Assembly: GCA_026005055.1 (NCBI GenBank)
Contig: BPKI01000001.1
Span: 434,001 to 498,000 of the forward strand
DNA: 64,000 bases
From: Lysobacterales bacterium
Lineage (GTDB): Bacteria > Pseudomonadota > Gammaproteobacteria > Xanthomonadales > BPKI01
Direction of reading: 5' to 3'
In this document: positions 11,025-18,330 of the stretch, piece by piece
Layout of the letters: every line of letters starts with the position of its first letter
Numbering within the stretch: the first letter of the stretch is position 1
Notes under the pieces: generated by a model
The model's database searches: none
What the model was told of the DNA's origin: nothing
What the model saw: only the letters and a program-made list of their open reading frames with translations
Made by a program: the position numbers and the translations under genes

Positions 11025-11444
11025 TCAGCGCTCGACGATGTCGCGGTACATCGGCGCGAGCTTGGCGAGCAGCTTGTTCTGAGCGCGGAAGGGCACACCC
11101 TCGCGCGCCATCGCCTTCTGAAGCGCTTCGACCAGCGCATTGAAATCCGCCATGGTGATTCCTTGCCCTTGGTGCGCGCTGCGCATATCGCGTCCGGTGT
11201 AGGTGCAGCCGCCCTGAAGCTCGGCGCAGAACTGCTCGACGAGCAGCCGCTTGAGATTCTGCTGATCCACGCTTTCGAAGAAGGGCCGGGTGCGGGGATC
11301 GGCGAGAAGCTCCTCCATGAAGCTGTCCACCACCCGGGTCAATCCCGGCACCCCACCGAAGGCGCGGAAAGTCTCTGGATCGGCGCGGAGCGAGGACGCG
11401 GCGAACAGCGCGACGAGACAAACGAGGTAACGAGCGATGGCCAT
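11025..11444 (-). CDS. Group 1 truncated haemoglobin with signal peptide
   Basis: This 139-aa protein has an N-terminal Sec signal (MAIARYLVCLVALFAASS, likely cut near SLRA-DP) fused to a group 1 truncated haemoglobin. Family features are FGGVPGLTRVVDSFMEELLADPRTRPFF-type helices (residues 29-56) and the proximal histidine, His91, in MRSAHQGQGIT. Most truncated haemoglobins are cytosolic, so periplasmic export is notable. It lies between a DUF3034 outer-membrane-like protein and a cupredoxin lipoprotein on the same strand with 10-12-base gaps, so all three probably act together. Oxygen, NO or redox chemistry in the periplasm is inferred, not shown. Confidence 0.87.
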   Translation of the reverse strand: MAIARYLVCLVALFAASSLRADPETFRAFGGVPGLTRVVDSFMEELLADPRTRPFFESVDQQNLKRLLVEQFCAELQGGCTYTGRDMRSAHQGQGITMADFNALVEALQKAMAREGVPFRAQNKLLAKLAPMYRDIVER

Positions 11445-11456
11445 GATGACATCTCC

Positions 11457-12326
11457 TCAGAATCCCACCTGGAGCGAGAGATAGGTCGCGCTCTGGCGGT
11501 CGCGGATGACGATGTTGCCGAGATCCACGTAAGCCAAGGTCAGGCTCAGGTGTTTGTTCGGCGCCCAGGCGACGAACAGATCCCACCAATCGTCTTCCTT
11601 GGCGATGCCGAGATTGTTCGGCTTGAAGCGGTACTCGCCGCCGATGGCGAGATGACGGTTGAGCAGGTAGGCCAGAGAGAACTCGGGCTGGATGCGATAC
11701 GAATCGCGCCGGTCACCGCCGAAACCGAGGATGCCTGCCTGATTCGCCTTGGTCGCTCGCAAAGTGGCATTGAGCAGCGTGCTCTGGGCCAGGAACAGTT
11801 TGGTCGCGGAGAGGTAGTAATCGGTCCCCTCATCGTCGCGAGCCCCGATGGCGCGCAGGATGGCGCCGCGGTTGTTGCGCTTGTGCTCGACGCCGAAGGC
11901 GATCTGCGGCATCCACAGGTCCTGATCGAGCACCGCATCGCCGGCGAGGCGAATCTTCGCCCCGAAGACCTCCTGGCGGAAGGTGAAACCCGCACCGAGC
12001 CCGAGCGCCGCACCCACCTGCCGCGTGTCGAAACGCTGCTCGGCGAAGCTGAGCTCCACCCGGTCGAAGAGCCCGAGCACCGCGCCCCGCACTTCGAGAC
12101 GGTAATCGTCGATCTCGACGTGCGAGAAGAAGGCATTGCCGCCGATCTGGTCGCGAGTCCCGTAGCCGCCGATGACGGCCCAAGGGGTGAGACCGCCGCC
12201 GGCAGCCCCCTCGATCGTGTTCACCCCGCCGGTGAGCAACAAGCGCCCCCCGTATTCCAGGGCCTGCGCGACGCCTGCGGACAGCAGGATGGGCAAACCG
12301 ATGATCGCCGCTTGACGAATCCGCAT
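11457..12326 (-). CDS. DUF3034 family outer-membrane-like protein
   Basis: This 289-aa protein has a signal peptide (RQAAIIGLPILLSAGVAQA), followed by LEYGGRLLLTGGVNTIEGAAGGGL, the signature start of DUF3034 proteins. Many alternating beta strands follow, with a C-terminal SATYLSLQVGF ending in Phe as in outer-membrane barrels. The family has no assigned function. The ATG at 12326 has GAGGGG upstream; an alternative start nine codons earlier is less likely. It is the first gene of a three-gene unit with the truncated haemoglobin and the cupredoxin lipoprotein. A pore role for that system is a guess. Confidence 0.82.
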   Translation of the reverse strand: MRIRQAAIIGLPILLSAGVAQALEYGGRLLLTGGVNTIEGAAGGGLTPWAVIGGYGTRDQIGGNAFFSHVEIDDYRLEVRGAVLGLFDRVELSFAEQRFDTRQVGAALGLGAGFTFRQEVFGAKIRLAGDAVLDQDLWMPQIAFGVEHKRNNRGAILRAIGARDDEGTDYYLSATKLFLAQSTLLNATLRATKANQAGILGFGGDRRDSYRIQPEFSLAYLLNRHLAIGGEYRFKPNNLGIAKEDDWWDLFVAWAPNKHLSLTLAYVDLGNIVIRDRQSATYLSLQVGF

Positions 12327-12609
12327 GGGAGCCCCTCTCGAACGATGGAACACCTGTATTTTTCATCATGGGTTGTGAATATTTCGTGCAACCATCGGTG
12401 CCTCGTTGCGAGCAGGTTGCGAATAGGATCGGAGCGAACGAGCGCGGCGAGCCCCGCCTCGGCAGAGGGGAGCGACTGCACGCGATCGCGCCTTCAGCGC
12501 GGGAATGTCCTCAGAGCAGAGGAAGCGCGTCCCAAGATGCCGGGCGTTGATCCGCGAACGGCTATCCTCGCCGCCGGGGCGGGGATCGCCGCGCCACGTA
12601 GCGGGGCGC
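12327..12609 (-). promoter_or_regulatory. Upstream region of the DUF3034-haemoglobin unit with a direct repeat
   Basis: This 283-base gap contains a relatively AT-rich part (about 12350-12430). The direct repeat GGTTGYGAATA occurs at 12371-12381 and 12415-12425, 44 bases apart, about four helical turns. On the minus strand TTGCAC followed 17 bases later by TGATGA is a weak promoter candidate. I see no FNR or NsrR consensus. The rest (12440-12609) shows nothing clear. Confidence 0.35.
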
Positions 12610-14364
12610 TCAGCGCGAGGCTTCCTCGCGCAGCGCCCGGCTCTGCTCGCGCACTGCTCGGAACTCCGTGCCCGGATACCACTCCGGCCACCGCGCCTCC
12701 ATGGCCACCCGGCGGCCGACGTCATAGAGCAAGGTGAGGTCCTCGATCACGCCCCGCAGATCCCAGTTCGGGTCGAAGACATCGCCGGGCTTGTGGTAGC
12801 GGTTGGCGTTGTAGTCGTTGAGCTGCTCCTTGCCCCAGGCCTGGCCGCGCTCGCGATGATCCGACCCGCCCTTGGCGTAGAGCGCCGGAACGCCCTTCTT
12901 GGCGAAGTTGAAGTGATCGGAACGGTAGTAGTAGCCGCGCTCGGGAAACTCCTCGGGGACCACGACGCGGTTCTGGGTCGCCGCCGCCTCCTTCAGGTAA
13001 TCCTCGAGCTCGGAGTTGCCGTAGCCCACCACCACCACATCGCGCGTGGGGCCGATCACGGTGAGCGCATCCATGTTGATCACCGCCGCCGTCTTCTCGA
13101 GCGGAAAAACGGGATTTTCCGCGTACCAGCGCGAACCGAGCAAACCGGATTCCTCGAGGGTGAGGGCCGCAAAAACGATGCTTCGCCGCGGCTTGGGGCC
13201 GGCGGCGAGCGCCTCGGCGATCTCGAGCAGGCCGGCCACGCCGGTCGCGTTGTCGATGGCGCCGTTGAAAATCCCCTCGCTGCCCGGCCTGCCGAAAATG
13301 CGGCCGAGGTGATCCCAGTGCGCCATGTAGAGCACGTACTCATCCGGCGCTTCGCTTCCCTCGATGTAGCCGATGACATTCGGCGACTCGGCGCGGCGGA
13401 TGCGCTGCGCGATCTCGACGGAGGCGCGGTAGGGCAGCTCGACGGGGCGGAAGCCGCGCTGCGCCGCGGCCTTGGCCAGGGCGTCGAAATCCTGGCCGGC
13501 CGCGGCGAAGAGCTTGCGCGCGGCGTCGAGGTGGATCCACCCCTGCACGGTGAGGCGCGCGGGCGGATCGGGCAGCTCGAACTGCGGGCCGGTCCAGGAG
13601 TTCTGCACCACCTCCCAGGGATAGCTCGCGGCCTCCGTCTCGTGCACGATCAAAGCCGCCGCCGCGCCCTTGCGCGCCGCCTCCTCGAACTTGTAGGTCC
13701 AGCGGCCGTAGTAGGTCATGGTCCGGCCGCGGAACAGGGCGGGATCGCCGGTGGCGAAGCCGGGATCGTTGACCAACACCACCACCGTCTTCCCGGTGAC
13801 ATCCACGCCTTCGTAGTCGTTCCATTCGTACTCCGGCGCATCCACGCCGAAGCCGAGGAAAACGAGGGGCGAGTCGGCGAGCTTCACCTTTTCTTCGGCC
13901 CGGGTCGAGCCGAGGACGACATCGCTCATGTGCGCGAGCGTGATCGGCTCGCCCTCGCCCGCGAGCACGAGGGGTTGCTCATCGGTACGGGTGATCTCCA
14001 CCATCGGCACCGACTGGAGATAACTCCCCTCGACCGCGGGCTTCAGCCCGATGCGCTGGTAGTGCGCGGTGAGGTATTCCACGGTCAGACGCTCGCCGCG
14101 CGAACCCGGCGCCCGCCCCTCGAACTCATCCGAGGCGAGGCGCTCGACGTGCGCCGCGAAATCCTCGGCGCGGATGGCCGGGGAAAAGTCGTGCGCCTTC
14201 GGCGCGGGCGAGGCTGGTGCGGCAGCTTGGGGCGCTGCGGCCTGCTCGGCCGCTTGTTTTTCCGCTGTCGGCTCGGACGGACGCTCGCAGGCGGGAAGGC
14301 TAAGGACCAGAGCGAGGAGAGCCATCGCCTGGATCGAAGGGCGAAGCTTGGGGGAATCACGCAT
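12610..14364 (-). CDS. M28 family zinc aminopeptidase, lipoprotein with PA-type insert
   Basis: This 584-aa secreted metallopeptidase has a lipoprotein signal (ALVLSLPAC) and an Ala/Pro/Gln-rich linker to about residue 60. A protease-associated (PA) region follows (DVTGKTVVVLVNDPGF). The M28 catalytic domain shows AHWDHLG (His, Asp) near residue 348, GAIDNATGVAGLLE, TLEESGLLGS with the catalytic Glu, NMDAL, and a late SDH motif. It should remove N-terminal residues from peptides in the envelope. I chose the ATG at 14364 because GAGGA lies about ten bases upstream; an ATG three codons earlier abuts that site. It appears to be a single-gene unit. Confidence 0.9.
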   Translation of the reverse strand: MRDSPKLRPSIQAMALLALVLSLPACERPSEPTAEKQAAEQAAAPQAAAPASPAPKAHDFSPAIRAEDFAAHVERLASDEFEGRAPGSRGERLTVEYLTAHYQRIGLKPAVEGSYLQSVPMVEITRTDEQPLVLAGEGEPITLAHMSDVVLGSTRAEEKVKLADSPLVFLGFGVDAPEYEWNDYEGVDVTGKTVVVLVNDPGFATGDPALFRGRTMTYYGRWTYKFEEAARKGAAAALIVHETEAASYPWEVVQNSWTGPQFELPDPPARLTVQGWIHLDAARKLFAAAGQDFDALAKAAAQRGFRPVELPYRASVEIAQRIRRAESPNVIGYIEGSEAPDEYVLYMAHWDHLGRIFGRPGSEGIFNGAIDNATGVAGLLEIAEALAAGPKPRRSIVFAALTLEESGLLGSRWYAENPVFPLEKTAAVINMDALTVIGPTRDVVVVGYGNSELEDYLKEAAATQNRVVVPEEFPERGYYYRSDHFNFAKKGVPALYAKGGSDHRERGQAWGKEQLNDYNANRYHKPGDVFDPNWDLRGVIEDLTLLYDVGRRVAMEARWPEWYPGTEFRAVREQSRALREEASR

Positions 14365-15005
14365 GGCGCTCATTCCTCGTGGGCGCGGAAGAAATCGTTG
14401 AACTCGATGAGAAGTTCCGGTCTGAGGACCGCCGGGCGAAACCGCAGCGGCGGGCGAAGGCGAGATCACGGCACCTCGCTCGCAAGTTTACGGTACCGGA
14501 AGCGGGGGTGCTTTCGCCTCCGCTGCGGCGCTTCGGATGATGCCGCCGCAGCCGAGGCATCGCCGCAACTCGGGAAGCGAACCATCGTCGCGAGGCGCTC
14601 TGTCTCGCTTCGCAAGTCAGGCCTCTTTGCGCCGCGCATCTGGGGAACGCCTCGCCGAGCTCCTGCAAGGACCACCGCCTCTGATCGCCGATGTGAAGCC
14701 TCTTCTTCGCTCGCGCCGCTCGGCGATGCGATCGACAACGGGAATCGCCCCCGGGCCGCGGTTTGCGCAGGATTCATTGCGCCCACCTCCGCCCTTGTCC
14801 ATCCCCCCTCGGCCACGCTCGGGCGAAGAGCAAAGCTCGTGTCGAGGATCCCCGCGCAGGCGTTGCCGGACTCGGCGACAACCGGCCTGGCTCGGCCTCG
14901 CGCATCCGTTCCTTTGCCGTCACCAGGCGCCTTACCGGTGCCGCCTTGCACGATGCTTTTGCCGCTTTGCGAGCGAGAAGATTCCTCTGCACGCGCTCAA
15001 GGCGC
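14365..15005. other. 641-base gap with no recognisable gene
   Basis: Open frames exist on both strands here (for example 14466-14951 on the minus strand and 14537-15082 on the plus strand), but their translations are low-complexity, Arg/Ala/Ser-rich, lack a recognisable domain and lack a ribosome-binding site. I see no tRNA, repeat family or clear terminator. It may be decayed sequence or an unrecognised small RNA region. Confidence 0.4.
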
Positions 15006-15722
15006 TCAATGAAGGCCCATCGCCACCCACAGCAGCAGGGCACCGTCCTCGGCGGCGCGGAGCGCCACCTGCTCGGCCCTGAGCCCGAGCCCATCGCCTG
15101 CGGCGAGCGCTTCGCCTGCGGCTTCGGTCAAACCGCCCTCGACCAGCTGGAGCCAGTGCCAATGCCGGCCCCGATCGGCCAAGGCATAGCGCTCATGGGG
15201 ATCAAGCCTGAGCATGGCGACCCGGGCATCGAGCCGAAGCGGCAAGGCATTCTCGGCCTCGCCGGCCTGGACGGCGAGCACGGTCGCGCCGTGCGGAAAT
15301 CCCCCTTCACCCCGACGCACGGCGTGGGCAGGCGGCAGATTGCTGCGCGCGGGCTGTAGCCAGAGTTGAAGAAGATGCGTCGGTTCCTCGGCCGAGGGAT
15401 TGAACTCGCTATGCCGGATGCCATGCCCCGCGCCCATCCACTGGGCATCGCCGGCGGCGATCGTCTCCTCGTGGCCCAGGGAATCGCGATGGCGAAGCCG
15501 GCCGGAGAGGACGACGGTCACGATCTCCATGTTGGCGTGACCATGCTCGGGGAAACCCGCCCCGGGGGCGATCCGATCCTCGTTGAGCACGCGCAGGGAC
15601 GCAAAGCCGAAGCGGTCGGGCCGATAGAAATGCCCGAAGGAGAAGCTATGCCACGCCTCAAGGCCCCTTTGTCGTGTCCGGCCCCGCTCGGCCGCGCGGA
15701 TGAGCAGGCGCTCTTCGCTCAC
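15006..15722 (-). CDS. Pirin family protein
   Basis: This 238-aa bicupin belongs to the pirin/YhhW family. The N-terminal cupin carries the metal-site motif FPEHGHANMEIVTVVLSG near residues 57-74, with two His and a Glu, then GAGHGIRHSEFN. LQLWLQPA is also typical. E. coli YhhW has quercetinase activity; the natural substrate here is unknown. The start codon is GTG at 15722 and overlaps the YceI stop (GTGA), so the two genes are translationally coupled. The divergent LysR gene is the likely regulator. Confidence 0.92.
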   Translation of the reverse strand: MSEERLLIRAAERGRTRQRGLEAWHSFSFGHFYRPDRFGFASLRVLNEDRIAPGAGFPEHGHANMEIVTVVLSGRLRHRDSLGHEETIAAGDAQWMGAGHGIRHSEFNPSAEEPTHLLQLWLQPARSNLPPAHAVRRGEGGFPHGATVLAVQAGEAENALPLRLDARVAMLRLDPHERYALADRGRHWHWLQLVEGGLTEAAGEALAAGDGLGLRAEQVALRAAEDGALLLWVAMGLH

Positions 15723-16297
15723 GAGCCGCCTTGGGGACCGCCGGCCTCGAGGTTGATGATGATCCCGATCTCATCGCCCACCGGCCCCAGCGCGTACTTC
15801 ATGCCGAAGTCGCTGCGTTTGATCTTGCCCTCGGCGCGAAAGCCCACCCAGGGGATCTTCCGCATGGGATGCTCGCCGAACTTGTTGATGCGCACATCGA
15901 GGCTCACCGGCTGCGTCTGGCCGAGCAGCGTGAGCTCGCCATGAAGCCTGAGCCGGTCGCCGCCGAGGTTTTCGACTTTCGTGGAGCGGAAGCTCAGGGT
16001 CGGGAAGCGCTCCACGTGGAAGAAATCCTCGTTGCGCAGGTGCTCGTTGAGCCCCTCGTGGTTCATGTCCACGCTCGCCGCATCGATCGTGGCCTCCACG
16101 CTCGAGCGGGTCCAGTCGGTCGGATCGAAGAGGAGCTTGGCGTCGAACTTGCGGAACTGGCCAATCATCTCGGTGAAGCCGAGATGGCTCACGGTGAAGA
16201 ACACCTGACTATGCGCATGATCGAGCCTCCACTCGCTCGGCTCGGCACGCGCCGACAAGGCAGGAAGAAGGGCACACAGGAAAACGAGCCTTTTCAT
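15719..16297 (-). CDS. YceI-family periplasmic lipid-binding-like protein
   Basis: This 192-aa protein has a signal peptide (MKRLVFLCALLPALSARA) and a lipocalin-like YceI domain. It begins WRLDHAHSQVFFTVSHLGF, the classic YceI opening, and ends YALGPVGDEIGIIINLEA. Family members bind isoprenoid or amphiphilic ligands in the periplasm. The frame stays open upstream through the intergenic region, but the ATG at 16297 starts the signal peptide. It overlaps the pirin gene start by four bases and is divergent from a LysR regulator, a common YceI-pirin-LysR arrangement. Confidence 0.93.
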   Translation of the reverse strand: MKRLVFLCALLPALSARAEPSEWRLDHAHSQVFFTVSHLGFTEMIGQFRKFDAKLLFDPTDWTRSSVEATIDAASVDMNHEGLNEHLRNEDFFHVERFPTLSFRSTKVENLGGDRLRLHGELTLLGQTQPVSLDVRINKFGEHPMRKIPWVGFRAEGKIKRSDFGMKYALGPVGDEIGIIINLEAGGPQGGS

Positions 16298-16404
16298 CGG
16301 CGCACTCCAAATGGATGTGGTGCTCATCGTGCGGGATTCGGGTGAAGGAAAAGAGAAGAATGCCGCAGGCATTTTCCCCCGAACTTCGCGCGAGGGGCAC
16401 GGCG

Positions 16405-16425
16405 TTGTTGCAAAATGTGCAACAA
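16405..16425 (+). promoter_or_regulatory. LysR-type operator palindrome overlapping the regulator start
   Basis: A perfect inverted repeat TTGTTGC-N7-GCAACAA ends on the first base of the LysR ATG. It contains the T-N11-A core typical of LysR-type binding sites (T16409 to A16421). Placed in the 127-base divergent region with yceI, it is the natural candidate for autoregulation and for control of yceI-pirin. Confidence 0.65.
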
Positions 16426-17321
16426 TGGACTGGCTCGCCGCTTTCCGCACCTTTCTCCGGGTCGCCGAGCTCGAGAGCTTCAGTGCCGCCGCCGAGCAGC
16501 TCGGCATCGCGCGTTCGCTCGCAAGCCGCCGCATCCGCGACCTCGAGACGGCCTTGGGCGCACCCCTGCTGCTGCGCTCCACTCGCAGGGTCCGGCTCAC
16601 CGAAGCCGGCAATCTGCTGCGCGCCAAACTCTCGCCGCTCCTCGAGCAGCTCGATGGGCTGATCGCCGAGGCGAGTGCCCGGCAGACCGGTATCGCGGGC
16701 TTGCTTCGGCTCTCCTGCCCCACCTCTTTCGGCATCCGCTTTCTGGCGCCGGCGCTCGCCGAATTCATGCAGCTCCACCCGCAGCTTCGGGTCGAGTTGA
16801 TCCTCAACGACCGGGCGGTGGATCCGGTCGAGGAAGGCTTCGACCTCGTGCTCTCCGACGCCGAGCGCATCTCGGGGCAGTACCGCGAGGAGCCGCTCGC
16901 TCAGATCGAGCTCGTCTGCGTAGCCTCTCCGGAATATCTGCGGCGGCGCGGCGAGCCCGATCGCCCCGAGGCGCTCAAGCGCCACGCCATCATTCATTAT
17001 CTGCACGCCGGAACCGGCCACGACTGGCTGTTTTTCGGCCCGCGCGGGCGCGAAAAAGTCACCATCCATCCCATCGCCACCACCAACAACGGCGGCGTCA
17101 TGCGCGAGCTCGCCCTGCGAGGGATCGGTATCGCCATCCTGCCGCGCTTCCTTTGCCGCGAGGACCTCGAACGAGGCCGCCTCGCGCCCGTGCTTCCGGA
17201 TTGGCGGGTGCCGCCGGCGCGGCTTCGAGCGGTGATGCCGGGACGCGCACCGCTACCCAAGGTGGCTTTGCTGGTCGGCTTCCTGCGCGAGCATTTCCGG
17301 CGGCTGCGCGAAAGGGAATGA
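16425..17321 (+). CDS. LysR-family transcriptional regulator
   Basis: This 298-aa regulator has an N-terminal winged helix-turn-helix (MDWLAAFRTFLRVAELESF, then SAAAEQLGIARSLASRRIRDLE) and a C-terminal LysR substrate-binding domain (LRLSCPTSFGIRFLAPALAEF onwards). It is close to the group that regulates neighbouring YceI/pirin genes. An upstream ATG at 16311 would add 38 residues with no homology, so the ATG at 16425 is preferred. The operator-like palindrome overlaps this start. It overlaps the following ELM1-like gene by four bases. The effector is unknown. Confidence 0.92.
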   Translation: MDWLAAFRTFLRVAELESFSAAAEQLGIARSLASRRIRDLETALGAPLLLRSTRRVRLTEAGNLLRAKLSPLLEQLDGLIAEASARQTGIAGLLRLSCPTSFGIRFLAPALAEFMQLHPQLRVELILNDRAVDPVEEGFDLVLSDAERISGQYREEPLAQIELVCVASPEYLRRRGEPDRPEALKRHAIIHYLHAGTGHDWLFFGPRGREKVTIHPIATTNNGGVMRELALRGIGIAILPRFLCREDLERGRLAPVLPDWRVPPARLRAVMPGRAPLPKVALLVGFLREHFRRLRERE

Positions 17322-18250
17322 ACATCTGGGCGCTTTCCGATGCCGCCGCCGGTCATCGCCGGCAGGCCTTGGCTCTGGCCGAGTCCCTCGGCGAGCGCTT
17401 GGGGGGCGTGGTCGAGGCCTTCCCCCTGAAGGCGCGCTGGCCGGTGCGTTGGCTCGCGCCGTGCTTCGGTACGCTCGCCGATCTCATGAGCGAGCGAGGT
17501 CCCCTCGCGCCGCCCTGGCCGGACCTCGTCGTCGGTTGCGGCCGGATCGCGGCGCTCGCCACTCGGCGGTTGCGGGAAGAGGGCGTGCGCGCCGTGCAAA
17601 TCCTCAATCCCGGCATCGATCCGCGGCATTGGGACCTCCTCATCGTCCCGCGCCACGACCGCCTCGCCGGCGAGAACGTGCTCACGACCATCGGTAGCCT
17701 GCACCGGCTGAGCCCCGAGCGGCTCGCGGCCCTCGCCGCGGCGAACCCCGCGCTTCGCGACCTGCCTTCCCCCCGCACCCTGCTGCTTCTCGGCGGTCCC
17801 ACTCGGCACCTCCGATGGGGACGTCGCGACCTGCGGCAGCTGATCGCGATTCTCCGCCATTGGCTCGAGCGCGACGGCGGCAGCCTGCTGATCGCCCTAT
17901 CCCGACGAAGCCCGCGCTGGGCCGCGCGGGCGCTGAGGGCCGCCTTTCCCGAAGCGCTCTTCACGCCCGAGCGAGGCCAAAACCTCTACGAAGCCTTCCT
18001 CGGCTGCGCCGAGCGCATCGTGGTGAGCGCCGATTCGGTGAACATGCTCTCCGAAGCCTGCGCCGCCGGCGTCCCGGTCCGCTACTTCGCGCCGCGCCCC
18101 CCATCGCCGAAGCTCGGCGATTTCCTGCTCGCCCTGGTCGAGGGCGACCACGCCCGGCCGCTTCGCATCGAGCTCGGCCGCGGCGGTGCGAAAGCGCTCA
18201 GCGAGCTTCCGACGCTCTGCGAGCGGCTTTGCGAGCGGCTCGGGCTCTAG
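17318..18250 (+). CDS. ELM1/DUF1022 family protein (GT-B-like)
   Basis: This 310-aa protein matches the ELM1 (DUF1022) family, which in plants affects mitochondrial fission and in bacteria is uncharacterised, with a glycosyltransferase-B-like shape. Visible features are MNIWALSDAAAGHRRQALALA at the start, VVGCGRIAALATRRLR, TLLLLGGPTRHLRWG near residue 155, and VVSADSVNMLSEACAAGVPV near residue 240, the last resembling nucleotide-sugar-binding loops. Its ATG overlaps the LysR stop (ATGA), with AAAGGGA upstream. A strong terminator follows 30 bases after its stop. The bacterial role is unknown; lipid or glycan modification is only a guess. Confidence 0.85.
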   Translation: MNIWALSDAAAGHRRQALALAESLGERLGGVVEAFPLKARWPVRWLAPCFGTLADLMSERGPLAPPWPDLVVGCGRIAALATRRLREEGVRAVQILNPGIDPRHWDLLIVPRHDRLAGENVLTTIGSLHRLSPERLAALAAANPALRDLPSPRTLLLLGGPTRHLRWGRRDLRQLIAILRHWLERDGGSLLIALSRRSPRWAARALRAAFPEALFTPERGQNLYEAFLGCAERIVVSADSVNMLSEACAAGVPVRYFAPRPPSPKLGDFLLALVEGDHARPLRIELGRGGAKALSELPTLCERLCERLGL

Positions 18251-18279
18251 GGGCGAGCGCCTCATGCTCAGCGAAGAAA

Positions 18280-18311
18280 AAGGGGCCTGCCTCGAAGCGT
18301 GCAGGCCCCTT
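18280..18311. terminator. Bidirectional intrinsic terminator between ELM1-like gene and CTERM gene
   Basis: An 11-bp perfect stem (AAGGGGCCTGC / GCAGGCCCCTT) with a ten-base loop lies between the two convergent stop codons. On the minus strand it is followed directly by T5 and more T-rich sequence, so it best serves the large CTERM gene. On the plus strand the T-run is short. Confidence 0.85.
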
Positions 18312-18330
18312 GCTCCCCCTTGTCGGACGA

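Noticed and set aside
14466-14951. A 161-codon minus-strand open frame in the gap before the M28 gene
   Set aside because: Low-complexity translation, no ribosome-binding site, no domain, and equally long frames exist on the other strand.
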